Both the position numbers and the translations under genes were made by a program. Shown piece after piece: positions 45,361-57,386 of a stretch of 64,000 nt of DNA. This DNA is from Boletus sp. NGJ (Eukaryota; Basidiomycota; Agaricomycetes; Boletales; Boletaceae), in assembly GCA_019096195.1 (NCBI GenBank), contig JAGTXK010000041.1, positions 1 through 64,000 of the forward strand, in the 5' to 3' direction. The notes beneath the pieces are model-generated. The model had not been told where the DNA came from, ran no database searches, and was given only the letters and a program-made list of their open reading frames with translations. Positions within the stretch are counted from its first letter, which is position 1, and the number at the start of each line of letters is the position of its first letter.

Positions 45361-46528
45361 TGTCTATGCAACACTCACACCTTGCCCTTTCCGACATCGG
45401 ATACCGTCTTTACACCATCTTCCTTTTCACCAAGAATGACATCCTGACCGCACTTATTCCCGTGGTACGCACGGTCCTAGCTCTATATATCGCTGCTCAC
45501 TTCGTAATCTATCAGACATTATTTTCGGTGGCCTCGGCACCGTTGTGCAGCCCCATCCACATCTTGCCTACTATCTTCTGGATTTAGCTCTATGTCCTGC
45601 AGTTCAACTTTGCCAACCAGATCAAGGCGCCAGAGGAAGTCAAGGTGAACAAACCATTCCGGCCGATCCCGGCAGGAAGGATCACTGTGCGCAACGCAAC
45701 GATCCTCCGGTACCTCATTGTCCCGATCTGCCTGGCGTACTCCTCGTTGTATAGCATGCAGTCGGTGTTTGCCAGCCTCGAAATTCAATTCTTTATATTT
45801 TGGTACAATGATCTGGACGGCGACAAGAACTGGCTGTCCAAAAACGTTCTTCCCGCTTTTATCTACAGCTCTGTCGAATTTGGGGGTACCCTCGTCGCAA
45901 GTATGTTTCACCATCCCTTCCTATCCCCTCTTATTCGATTCGACATTCAACTGATGATTCCCCCTTTCCTCCCTCTCGGCGCGAAAAAAAAAGGCTGCGA
46001 TCCTTCCAAAGTGAGCGAGACTTGAAAACTCGCCGTCCTACTCGATATCGCCGTCTTCACCCCCCACCGTGCACTGCCAAGACTTTAAGGACGTCGAAGG
46101 TGACCGTCTCACAGGCCGTTGTAGCGTCCCGATGATGTTCCCGATTGCCTCCCGCCTCGTCGTCGGCTTGGGTCTCCCGATATGGTCTTTCCTCCTCTGC
46201 TGCATCTGGGACGTTGACTGGTTTTATACTATCGCATTCGTCATGTATGGGTGTTTCGTCGGGGGACGGTTCCTGTGCTTGCGGACGCGTGACGCTGATA
46301 AACGATCGTGCAAATATTACAGTGTAAGTATTCCATGGCTGCGATGGCTGGCTCGTCGGATATGTATACTAATGGTATGGACGCGCCCTACAGGTCTGGT
46401 TCTCGTTCCATCACTTGTTACCCGGACACTGGAATTATTTCCATGATAGCAACGAGATCCGTGGCAACGAGCTGCTCCAACAAACCTGGGACTTGTTTTC
46501 GGGTACATCACCTTCGATGGCGTTCTGA
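45361..46528 (+). pseudogene. UbiA-family prenyltransferase, decayed
   Basis: Exons: 45361-45464, 45516-45900, 46012-46323, 46394-46528, all with GTACGC-, GTATGT- or GTAAGT-type donors. The product has the UbiA signs: SDIGYRLYTIFLFTKNDI at the start, NQ...NKPFRPIPAGRIT (first Asp-rich region) and DFKDVEGDRLTGR (second Asp-rich region, intact), with membrane helices. UbiA enzymes transfer prenyl groups in membranes using Mg2+ held by the two Asp motifs. Defects: TAG at 45585-45587 where relatives have Trp (FW-W-L); EEVKVNKP where I expect EED, so a metal-binding Asp is Val; TGA at 46023-46025; and an extra base in the C run 46060-46065 needed to reach the second motif. A gene caller could skip the last two with a longer intron to AG near 46080, but the TAG remains. 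The last exon reads normally (FSFHHLLPGHWNYF). Confidence 0.65.
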
Positions 46529-46757
46529 AAAAGAACGGATGGTGAGCTTGTTGTCGAAAGTGGGATTTGGGACTTCCAGGAGCGTTTCAATCTTGAAAAT
46601 TGTTATCCCTATAGGAAATGTTTCGTTCAATCTGTACATGTAACACCACCGCGCCACAAAGCTAACAATCGCTACGACTCGCACGAGTCAAATTACGATA
46701 CAAGTAAATCGATCAAACGAATGACGACACCCTCACCCCAACTTTTCCTCCCTCATG

Positions 46758-49157
46758 TCACCTGGCGACCCTCCATGTCATCCATGTTACAAACTCTGCC
46801 AAGACAGCAATCCAAATACCGACACCGATCTGCACCGCCCCTGACACGCCGTTTGTAAACTTTCCCGGAATGCCACTCTGCGTCACGGTCGGTCGCGCCG
46901 CGAGGGGTACACCCCCAACCCCGGTACTCCAGGCGGGTGGGAGCGAAGCAGGTGCCGGCTCCGCGATTACTAGCAATCCCGGGGGAAACAAGACGTGGAT
47001 CAGGGGTAAGAGGGTATAAGAAAGTAGAGACGTACTTGGATATCCTTCATGTTCCTCTTCCGCGTGGTGTTTGTCATCACACAATTGTTTACCCGCATTG
47101 GGATCGACAGTCGAGAGCAGACCCACACGAGGTGGATTTTGAGATGGGCGCGTGAGCGAGCCGTAATGAAACGCGGCCAATACACTGAAATTGACACGGA
47201 ATAGGAATCAGTAACAATGAACGAGGTAGACATTCATTTCGGATGCCCGAAGGCTCCTTCTGGAAGACGGAATGCTCCCGCATGATAAAGGGAGAGATGC
47301 ATGTAATATTCGATACCCCGCATCCCGATCAAGACAGTCATCTATGACGAGGGCATCGATCCAACCTCAGCCGAAACTCCCAAATGTGCAAGTGTAGACG
47401 ACCAACATCCACCCGTATTATGCCCACGACAATCCACACAGTGCACCCATCCCTATACCGAACCACTCGTAGAGAAAAAACCCACCCACCCCTTTAAGAA
47501 TGGATTCCCCAAGTTCCAGCTGTACAAGTATCCAGGACCACCCGAGACAGGAACATCCGTCGGCACCAAATTCGCGGAACAAAGGTCAGGGTTCCCTGGA
47601 CGAACTTCGCTGACGAAATCACGAGGGTCGACAGGAAAGTGTTTACCGCCGATCTCAAATACCAGGCTGTGTGGTGGCGAACAAGCAAATAATGGCCCTC
47701 CGAGGATAGCTAGGATCTGAGCAACAACATCAGGGGGACCACGAATGAGTGAGTTGCCCTGTTTATGCGACAGACTTATGATTAACATGATGAAATACAA
47801 AACATGAATGACCGACCGTATCAATCAGGGCCGAAAGAGTGATGTTCGGAGAAGACATTTTGGACCTTCGCAACTTGACACCATCGAACCAGACATCGTC
47901 CAGCGGTATTTCCCACGCTACTGGGTATACCTATTCATCGAGATACAAATGAGCACCTATGCGATCGCCAATCGCATTGAACGAACTTCTTCAGGAGCAT
48001 CCGATGGGGGGTTCAACCCACCCTGGGACGCCGAATAACCACGTACGCTTACCCAGGTCAAGCTTTCGCTGTGTACAGATGGCGGAAGCTGACCGATGGA
48101 CAGCATCCCTTCATTTCCTCCGATCTGGATCGTATCCCGCTGGAGCGTTATCGAGAACATCGGAGAATCCAACATCCCCTGAGCCACGAGGCGTGGGATG
48201 AGCGGGCCATAGCTTACAATGGACGACTGGAGTGCAGCTGTCGTGGTCAACTGTCGCATCGAACGCACAATCGGCGTTCCTGCATCGTCACCTAGATCGT
48301 TCTTCGGGAACCAGCGCGTGACAGGATTTTGGAGGCTATCGGGAAACCGAGAATTGGCGTCGATGGCTTCTTCTGTATGTATGTCACGGTGGACTTTTGC
48401 ATTCGAGCTGCTATTCTGACTCAGGGATAGATCGATCCAGACGAGACTTGGAAACCTATGTCAATACAGGGCAGGGTCGCTTCCGAGCATTACCCGACAC
48501 ACCTATTAAAAGGGAATCCCAGGCCAAGAATACCACCTGAACCCGTCTGGACGACGGACGTGTTTGTGAAATTGATTGCAGAGAAATACTGACTTTGTAA
48601 ATTCAATCCAGCCAAGGAGACAGAATCAGACCCGATAGGGCCTTGTGCGTAGGTTCCCGTGTTAGAATCCCCGTATAGCAACTTCGCGTCCAGATGGGCG
48701 GGACGAAAACTTGAGAGTGGGTACAATGGAACTTTGGTAGACGAACACGTTTCCTGACACGACGTGGACAAGACCCAGAGATCGGAAGATCCCGTATCTT
48801 CCAAAGAAAGTGGGTCAATACGCCACTCGCAATCGGAGAGGTGTGGTGATGGGCCTTACCCAACACGACGGGTATATGCGTCTCGCCGACTTGTATCTGG
48901 ACATTATACGTTCTAGCGATCGATGGAATCAGCAATCAGAAGGGAAAAGGACGCGAAATGAGTCATTACATGTCCTCAAAGTCACCGAGGCCAATGGATC
49001 CGGTACTCACAGAGCGTCGCGAGTGTTTTGATGCCAGTCTTCGGACGATGGGGACATGGATACCTCCAGAAGTACGCTTTGTCTCCGTCGCATCAGATCG
49101 ACAGCTGACTATTAAGAATACAAAGACAAAGGCGTGTCCGATGCGAGAACTGCCCAT
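46758..49157 (-). CDS. pepsin-like aspartic protease (family A1), secreted, C-terminal hydrophobic tail
   Basis: Exons (minus): 49157-48970, 48912-48860, 48797-48503, 48455-47987, 47930-47817, 47758-47490, 47184-47036, 46969-46758; the sum is 1749 nt, 582 residues. ATG 49157 is chosen because it opens a signal peptide (MGSSRIGHAFVFVFLIVS). A basic propeptide (KHSRRS) follows. The first catalytic motif DTGSSDLWV starts at residue 81 and its codons are split by an intron. The flap region has YGDSNTGTYAQG; then GGILGLGFPFNR. The second motif ALIDTGNSLIRGP puts its Asp at residue 372. The spacing between the two Asp is wide owing to a hydrophilic insert after the first lobe. A Ser/Pro/Gly-rich stretch and a C-terminal hydrophobic segment (VQIGVGIWIAVLAEFV) suggest membrane or GPI anchoring; that is inference. 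It probably cleaves proteins at the cell surface or outside the cell. Confidence 0.88.
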
Positions 49158-49551
49158 TCCAGCGCAACACCGTGCGTGTCGTTGATACGAACCGTATTCC
49201 GCCGGGTTCCAGATAGTCACCTGCAAAGAGAAAGAAATAGATAAAGGAATGTACTATTGGTCAGTGAACTGCATTGTTTATGGGGTCCGAATGCTTAGAT
49301 TTCAGGAATCATGGACTCGGACATGGAATGGAATCCACAGCGAAATACCGCAACCACGTGACCCTTTGAACTCAACTGCAACTCAGAACTCGAAATTTGC
49401 ACCCATGACTTGATCATAAACATTAATATTGAGTGTAAACACAATGATCATTCCAATACAAGAAGCCAGTACAAGAAGGTAAAGCAATATATCCCCGCAG
49501 TTACTCGTACAGGATGAATGATCATAATCGCACCAGGCTCGCATGACAAGT
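49158..49551. other. intergenic, nothing recognised
   Basis: About 390 bp between the protease start and the transcription factor stop. It would hold the protease promoter; no motif is certain. Confidence 0.4.
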
Positions 49552-52537
49552 TCACGGCGTCGTCACCAGATTTCCACCACCGAGGTGCCCGTATAAGGAA
49601 TCACTTGACTCAGTCGAGTGTGGTCCCATATTAAAATCGGGAGTGAATATCGACGAAACGTCCACAGAGTTATCACCGAACATATTCAACACCTCTACCG
49701 GTGACGACATATACACGCTTGGATCCATTTCCATGGTAGTGGACGTGTCCAAGAACGAGGGCAGCGTAAGGGATGAACGCCGGTTGTTACTGAGATATTG
49801 ACCAGTTGATCCGCCGGTAGCAGAAGTTGGAGAGAACGATTGGCCTGGCTGAGGACTCGTTATGCCGCCAGTAGGGTCAACAAAGAACTCGGACGGCGAA
49901 AATGCCTCCGGGCTGCTGTGCTGGGAACCACCATCACTCCCGGTCCCTTTCACCATGTTGGGGGTCTTTTTGCGTACAGGTCTTATCCATGGAGGTCGTG
50001 TATTCGACTGTTCCTGGGAGTCAGGCCGAGACGGCTCAAGCGGTATTTGTGTGACTGAGCGAGGTGGAGGTGAGTCTTGACAATCGCCATCAGGACTTGA
50101 AAATCAACTCACGACGACAGAACTCTTCCATTAGGTCCCCTGATCTCTGACCGCATACATATCTCCCACTGAATCGTCGCAGCAATCCGACACAGGATCG
50201 AAGGGCCTCGAGGGCAGGCTGAATCACGGGCTGGAGTTTCTCACTTTTGCAGTTGATTAATACGGCCAGGAGGGTACGTCCAGCTTGAGTCAACTGATGA
50301 ATGACATGGACCCCGTCTACAGAAGATGAACGGTGACCACGCAGAACATCGAGTATCAAAGTCAACTTACAATAAGTCATCAATCCCTTGGCTGCGACCT
50401 GCATGTGGGATGAGATGATCTGCAGCGCACACGCATGGGCAGCAGTCATGGCTTCTCGCTCCGTGTCGCCAGGCTCTTCCTCGATCGAGCCGCTGCACAC
50501 CCTCTCGGCCACGAAATTGGAAAATCGGTGCCTATGGATCAACATCCTGACAAACTGTTCAGCGCAGTGGAGTCGTACTGCCTGCGTGACCCTGATAACA
50601 TCATCACTAGCCAGCGTTTCAGATGTGTGTGCCCAATATGGGGGTATTGACCGGTGTATTTTGTCCAGTAAACCTTCTTCTTCCCGCAGATCCTTTGGTC
50701 GCATGTGGCCTGACAGCACCCCAGCTGCATGTAACAAGAAAGGCGATGAGTCCCCGATTCGATGGTGCAGTGGCGGGATATCCACCACAGATTCCATGAC
50801 AACCATGATTCGTATTGCCGCCACAAACGCGCTCATTCGACTTTCCGCGCCGGTGGGTTGCGATAACACGCCGTCGCGAGTCACGAACTCGTCGTCGACA
50901 ATCGCGGGCTCCCCAATATCGCAATCCCGGAGGCGAATCATTGGTGGTCTGCCAAAGTGGGCCGATAGTTGTTTGTCCCATAGGTACACGCACCAAAACG
51001 TGCGTTTTCGAACCTCCTCTTCGATAGGGTCGAAGATATCATACGTATCGGCGGAACGATGCAAACCGGCGTCTATCGACACTGTGATGGCCTCTGATAA
51101 CAGAGCGGCGGCCTTGGAGAGTTTACCTAATCCCACCGCGTAGACAGCGGCGATCAAATGCGCTTGGATGGTGTAAAGTGTAGGGCGATCCGCGATCGGA
51201 AGTGTACGGAGACGGCCGAAAAGTTCAAACCACTGCGTGCCTGCTGAAACACCTTCACTGGGATCCGACCGGACGCGGGGGTCGTCGATGTGGCGTGACG
51301 CAAGACAACAAACAGCAACGATAAAGGCAGCGAAACCAGGTTCAGCCCATTTTCGAGGATTCCCGTAATCCTGACGACACGGATGAGTCAGAGCAGGGAC
51401 GAAATGAATTCGACGAACCGCTAGAAACGTGGGAACATGCAAGAATGGGAGGATGTAGTAGGATGTACACAAATAGCACTGCACCAAACTGAAAATGAAC
51501 GTGGTTAGAAGTTATCGAGATATGGGACGCGGGGTAGAAATCACCTATCCATCAGTTCTGGGACGATATATGAGGTTATAAGTCGCCAGAGCGTTTCAGG
51601 GTTGACGTCAGTTCGTCGGGGCTGCCGATTGGGAAACCATGTAGTGGTATCGGAGGAAGGAGACTGTTTACCAGCCCAAGTTGCGTCTGGGGTCTTGTCC
51701 GCTTCGGACTTGACAGGTGTGTGGTTCTCCACCAGGAGATCGAGGAGTGGTAGACCGGATGTCTCTCCTTGCCATCGCGTGTACCCCTCGTCATCAAAGT
51801 AGAGGTACGAGGCATGTATTCGGGAGGTCTCCTCGAGAGGCTGTTCTACCCCAGACGCGTTCTGCGGGTGAGAAGATTGTCCCAGAATGGAGCGAAATGC
51901 CGTGTTGGGGCTTTCTTGCCTTGGGGAACCCCTTGGCGGCGGAGTCGTAAAATGTGTCGATGGATTTGTAAGTGGGAAAACATGCAGAGATGGTGGAGGG
52001 ACACCCGAGGGGAAAGAGTGGTTCATAGAAGCGAATGTGGTTAGGGGGCTCGTGATGTTCGGATCCACTGTGAGATGTCGGGGAGGGCTCAAACCCCCAG
52101 CGGCAAAGACAACGGGAGGGATGGTTTGGATGAGGGTCTCGAGCTGGTGCATCCTGTCCTCGAGGGTAGCGGTGCGTCTGGGGAGGGTAAGATAGGTATC
52201 GCGAAGTGTGGTACCTGTGTGTACGTACTTTGATTTGTGTGGATGTGTGCGCTTCCCCGGTTCCTCGAAAGTACAAGGTGAGTTGGCGGTCAAGCAAGCC
52301 TGGCAAGGATGTCCTTCGTCACATTTGATTCTCCTTCGTCTGCGATGGCGGAGACGGTGAGGATGAGGGAGTGCCCAGTACTCGGAGATGCTCACCGACA
52401 GCGATCACACGCCCTAGAGGAGTGTCAGAAGAGGCGCACAAGAAAAGGATGGTATTGACTGACCTGCTCAGCTTGAATCTGCGTTCCTTTAGAATGGAGG
52501 TCGATGGTTTTTCGTGGCCCTCTTGGGCTGGAGACAT
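49552..52537 (-). CDS. Zn(II)2Cys6 transcription factor with fungal-specific regulatory domain
   Basis: Exons (minus): 52537-52464, 52413-52396, 52339-51545, 51488-51419, 51370-50371, 50316-50113, 50075-49552; the sum is 2685 nt, 894 residues. ATG 52537 is the only good start before the zinc cluster. The cluster has six Cys at residues 27, 30, 37, 43, 46 and 53 (C-x2-C-x6-C-x5-C-x2-C-x6-C), with the first pair encoded by an 18-nt exon. A coiled linker (RTATLEDRMHQLETLIQTI) follows. The regulatory domain PF04082 spans roughly residues 300-620 (GFAAFIVAVCCLASRH, TFWCVYLWDKQLSAHFGRPP). The C-terminus is Ser/Pro/Gly-rich (SPSEFFVDPTGG), typical of an activation region. Two introns (51418-51371 and 50370-50317) are multiples of three and open, so a plain frame translation would include them wrongly. 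Nuclear DNA-binding regulator; targets unknown. Confidence 0.88.
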
Positions 52538-52864
52538 GGGCAAAATGCTGTACGAGGTCGAAAAATCAAGAGCCTACGGCTGCTGAAAAAGCAGAAATAA
52601 GTATTAGTCCAACTCGTCAGGTTTGCATCCTGCAACCTATCGCCGGGCCGAACCGGAAATTTCCGTTTCTGGGCCATATCGGGAAATCAATTACAACCCG
52701 TGGTCCGTGGCTCGTTCCTGAAACAGCCGTGACTTGCTCATCAACTCGTCCAGCCGTTGCTCTCGAATAACAGCGAGATCGTCGCGATTGGAGCTGATAG
52801 AACACTCTGCCACTTTTTCTTGCGCTCTACTTCGTTGTTCGCCGATCAGCAAGCCTGGCCCGCT
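52538..52864. other. upstream region of the transcription factor gene
   Basis: Intergenic; it should contain the promoter. No clear TATA box or regulatory motif is seen. Confidence 0.4.
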
Positions 52865-52924
52865 GTGCAAGACCCGGTGATCGAACCGATTTGGGGTTAC
52901 CGGACGCCACCACTACGCTAGCAC
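52865..52924 (-). other. tRNA-like hairpin with A and B boxes, too short for a tRNA
   Basis: On the minus strand, 60 nt run from GTGCTAG to CTTGCAC; these ends pair as a 7-bp stem with one mismatch. Inside are TAGCGTAGTGG (fits the tRNA A box) and GGTTCGATCACC (close to the B box). The box spacing is about 33 nt against 44 in a normal tRNA. It is probably a deleted tRNA or tRNA-derived relic. Confidence 0.3.
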
Positions 52925-55900
52925 GAAAGACGTGACACTGGTTCCATGCCCGGACTCTGTCTGGGGAATGAACCAGTGATGTCACAAAACTCCGCGGACA
53001 TTGGGTGCGTCGACGGAAAGACGCTGTGAACTTGTCCGGCTTCTACTCCGAATGCCCTCGCCCCCTTGAGCCGAATCTTCATTACGGAGGAACGGACCCC
53101 AACCCACGACTTCGCAGCCTCGTGAGCTGGTCTCGCGACCAAGAAGCGGGTCAACAACAACATGAGTCTTTTATCTGGGCGACATTGCACCACAGGTCGG
53201 AACAATGGGTGAGCATTTTCTGTGTGCGAGCTGAAACAATTCCGTAAACATAGTGCGTGCGAATCGCACAAAGTGCTTACCCCGCAGTCATAAAGCACGT
53301 TATCGAATACCATGTATTTTTGTATTGAATGGAACCGGTAGGTCATTACCTAACCCATTACTGATCATCAGAGAAAGCGGACGTTACGAGAAATATTTCG
53401 AAAATCTCCTTGCCAACGTGTTACTCTAAGTATTTTACGACTCGGAACAGACAAAAATATGTCACCCGTTTTTGGGTGAAATCTCGCTGGAGCGTCGGTA
53501 AGTAGTGGTTTATACATGGTTCAACAAATCAAATGCACGTCTATCAGCAGATGCGACGGCGGCCATGACTTGAATCCAGTAATGCATACGTAAGTCTTAG
53601 ATGTGATACATACCGTCATAAGCGTACCGACAAAGTTACTAGTCAGATGGGCCAGGGTTTTTCGGTTATGTTTTCGTATTCGGGAACGCAGGAGACCCGT
53701 GTGTTTATAATATGAATGATGGTTAGAACTTCCGCAGGCCAACTGTGGCCCTTGGTGTTCATTTTCGCGGAGGCTTTGCCAACGTTCCTGAGCGCGATGC
53801 ATACTTACGTATCGCCCGGACCGACCCAGCCTGCCCCAAAGTCTCTCTTCCCTTTAGTGTAGCAAACATCCTACAAATTGTTTGCACTCCAAATCGTCCA
53901 CAAGCTTCCCAGCGGTTAAACTTCGGACTATTCTACCAAATGGCCACCTACTGTTCCGATTCTTTTCCCTAGCAACTACGTGTTGCTAGACCGCCCACCG
54001 AGAGGTCACATCACCTCGGGAGGACTCGGGTACACACATCCATTGACTCTTCCGAATCTCCACTTTCCATACGACAGGGCACGAGGATGTCTTCTGGTGG
54101 AAACCCTGGGAACCCCTTGTCACCGAAGCACCGCGTTATTCGTCCTTTCATCCATCTCAATATGCCAAATCGATGGTCCCTGGGCAAGTTATCACGGTGC
54201 GTCGAACATACCGTGAGGAACGCGCGATCCGCGTTATCACCTCCTTCTCCTTCCCTCTCTCTCAGGTGGTCTGAGGAAAATGTAAAAGGCTTCTTTTTTT
54301 CGCAGAGAAATTTTTGTTTTTCCGTGGCCAAGTTTTGTTCCTCTTCGCGTGGGCTCGCACAGCGATCCTTGTTGATGGAAGTCAGTGGCGAATGGTCCAA
54401 TGCCACGGTACCACGAAAACAAAGGGATTGATGAGGTAATGATGAAACCTGTTACCAAGCGGCGTCTTCGTTCATATCCCCAGAGAGCGATCGACAGGCA
54501 TATGAACAGTTTGCGTCTCTTAAATGGTATAGCAACTGCACCAAGTTGGGCGAGTATGCTCCCGAGCCATGAACGTGGAACAACACGTGTACCATCAAGA
54601 GATCTGACGAACGCCCACCCTTATCGTCAAATACGATTGCAGGCAAGGATTGAACGCGGTGGTTACCCATCTATTTGCAAATTTGAAAACCTTATTGTGC
54701 CTTTCTGCTAATAACAACGACACCGGTACTGCAAGAACGAGGCCCAAGTTATTGACCTGCATATTTCTTTATCCCATTGACATACTCAGGCCGGAGCTAC
54801 CCTCTTCCAGAAGTGACATAGATGATAACATGGACATCATCACCAAGGACTGCGCTGATAGACAGTTCTTCCTTCCTGAAGTAGCATCACCTCGGGGACG
54901 CGGGAGGTACCCACATTCCCCGATGGGCCCAAAGTAAACTTCAGAATACGGTACGCCTCGTGCATAATCTCAAGACATAACAAACAGAAACCGAGCCGTC
55001 AGCTGACCCTTGAACGGATCTTGGGTAACTGGTGCGGTGTTGAAACGGTATCGAGTACGACGAACTTGGGCGAAGAATGGATGGCATGTGGAGAACAAAA
55101 CGAAGAGGGTGCGACTGGGCATCATAGAACCCAAGATGTGGCGGGACGGAGACTCGTGAACGGTGAAGAGGGCAAGTGCTGTATCCAATTGAGTACGATC
55201 GAGTCGTCCACATATACAAAGCTTCGAACAACAGCCTTTTACTGCGTAGAAGCGCTCTGATCGTGGCAATGTACAGCGCCAGCATACTGTGTCCGGCTCC
55301 GACTCGAGTGTGACCCACATCCTTCCCGAAACCGAGGACCGTGAGGTTTGCGCACTTGCATTCCATTGCACCAGTGCCAATTGAGGTGAAGTAAAGCAAC
55401 GGTTCGCTCCTCGGAAACCATCGCAACGCTGAGGACCCGATATAGTGATCGATAACAATCGGAAGATCTCACCGTCTTGTGCTACACCGCGACCGAGAGT
55501 CGGACCTCGTGAATGATGCCAAAGTCTGACCGTCTGACCGTTCGGTGATAAACATTCGCACGTGGTCCACCATGACAGCGGAAGGATCGATCTAGTGCTT
55601 GAGAGTGCTTCGAGCTTGGAAGGCGAGATCTGGAGGGAAGCGGACCAAGACCAAGACTCGGGCGCGGAGTAATAGGGAAGCATATATCACCCCACGGCTA
55701 CCTCCGACTGAGAAGGGAGTGCTCGTGAGTTCTTTCAGTTGAACGAAGGTGTCGGAGTGGACGCAGTATTCGTTGCAGAACATTAAAAGAAGTTGAGCGG
55801 ACTAACAACGTGATCTTGCACAGTTTTACTCTGGTGGCCTCCCGAAGGATTCAGCCGGTATGCACGTACAGGTGAGGTAAACATTGCATAAAACTATCAG

Positions 55901-57386
55901 AAATATGGAACGAGAGTTGAATATGATGTAGAAGCTGCCCCCTGAGTTCGGCAGGGGCGAAAAAAAAATTCAAATATTGTGTATCACCGCCGCACCGTTG
56001 GCTCATCAGTCCGAGTCTACATCGATAGAGACTGATGGAGTGTCCCGGAACTGCAAAACGTAAACACCACTCACCGTGCATGCTCTAGTCGATGAGTACT
56101 GAGGCCTGGGGTTCGGCTTACCGTTCTGGGGAACTGCCCGAGCGTAACCACTGGCACTGCTCACGCGATCGACGCGTTTGCAGAATTTCAATTGAGTGAA
56201 AGCTTCTGAAACATGTGCATGAAACCGTACTAAAAAAATTGCTTGACATTTGGGAAGAGGCAAAACTTGAAGTATGGGCGAACATGTTGACTACTAGTGG
56301 GTGAAACTACATTATACTAGCCAGAGTGCGTGCTCAAAACTCACTCCAAGTATTTTAACAGAATTCTTGACTTCAAACTTTGACAAAGGCTAGACAACAG
56401 TCTGAATTTCTTGTCCAGACGACCAAAGAAGACAAACATTATTCTTGAAATTCAGATGAACAAAGCCAACACGTTACCCAACCTTCAAGTTTCAGCCCAC
56501 GGATTTTCGATCCGATAAACTTTTGAGTCTTCCCGCTGTGCAAACGTCAACTTATATTTCAAGTACAGCCTTCACGTTTCAGACGACATTCATCCGACTG
56601 AAATCCTGCAAAACGCGTCGATGATGCTTCGTTCACGGCTGAATTCTGGAACCATACTAGTAGTTATTCATCTTGTCCATTGACTCGTCCTTTTTTTCAC
56701 TTTGACCATATAATGAAGGATGAACATGTGCAAGTACTGAGTTCATGTGGGATCCCGTCGTCGACGTCCTTGGCTTTTGATCCACAAGACATATTTTTGG
56801 CGACTTGCACATGTAACGGTTCCGAGGATCCTGAAGGTTCAAGTCGAGCGTCACGAGAGGCGCCCGTGGTCGCACGAAAGGACTCGGATGGGAAACCGAG
56901 TTAAGTAATATACGTGGGACGAAGACAGGATGCCCTAACCCCGGGCCGACGCTGGGTGTCGCACGAACACAGTGCACCTCCCTTAGTACTCTGATCAGTA
57001 ACTAGTCAAGATACGATCCTGGAATTTTGATTCCGCTGTCACCCGTCGAGACATTAAGTTCGAAGGTCCCTGTAGTATGTTTTGACCCCTTCATGGTCTG
57101 CCCATGGAGAACGAACACGAGACATACAACACCGCTATCGAAGGGACATAGGAGAGCTGTGAAAGAACGACAACAGGGATGCTTAGGCGGCTTCCAGTCA
57201 AGATGAGGTTCAAATATCTTTAATAGCGTTCAAGTCCGCGGTGAATTTTAAAACATAATCACCAGGAGCGCCGTGCAGGTGATGAAGATGCAGTTACTGC
57301 GAGATGCGTCGCATGCCACGCATCCTAGGTAGTCCACCATTGGGCGCGGAGAAACGAGCCCAATCTTTGTACATTGGCAAACGAGA
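52925..57386. other. 4.5 kb without a recognised gene
   Basis: CpG-normal sequence with many short open frames on both strands. The longest (54970-55683 minus, 237 codons) overlaps other frames of similar length and shows no domain or splice pattern I trust. A plus-strand frame at 56680-56904 (SSTSLAFDPQDIFLATCTCN) faintly recalls one WD40 blade. It may hold decayed or fast-evolving genes or long non-coding RNA. Confidence 0.4.

Noticed and set aside
50388-51143. 251-codon plus-strand open frame
   Set aside because: Lies antisense to the well-supported regulatory domain of the Zn(II)2Cys6 gene; no motif; it is a shadow of that coding sequence.
52918-53346. 142-codon minus-strand open frame
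   Set aside because: Overlaps the tRNA-like hairpin, shows no domain and has no support from splice sites or composition.
54970-55683. 237-codon minus-strand open frame
   Set aside because: Several other frames of similar length overlap it, composition is Ser/Arg/Cys-rich without a domain, and no splice-consistent extension was found.
56680-56904. possible WD40 blade on the plus strand
   Set aside because: Only one weak blade; the frame is not continued by splice sites I trust.
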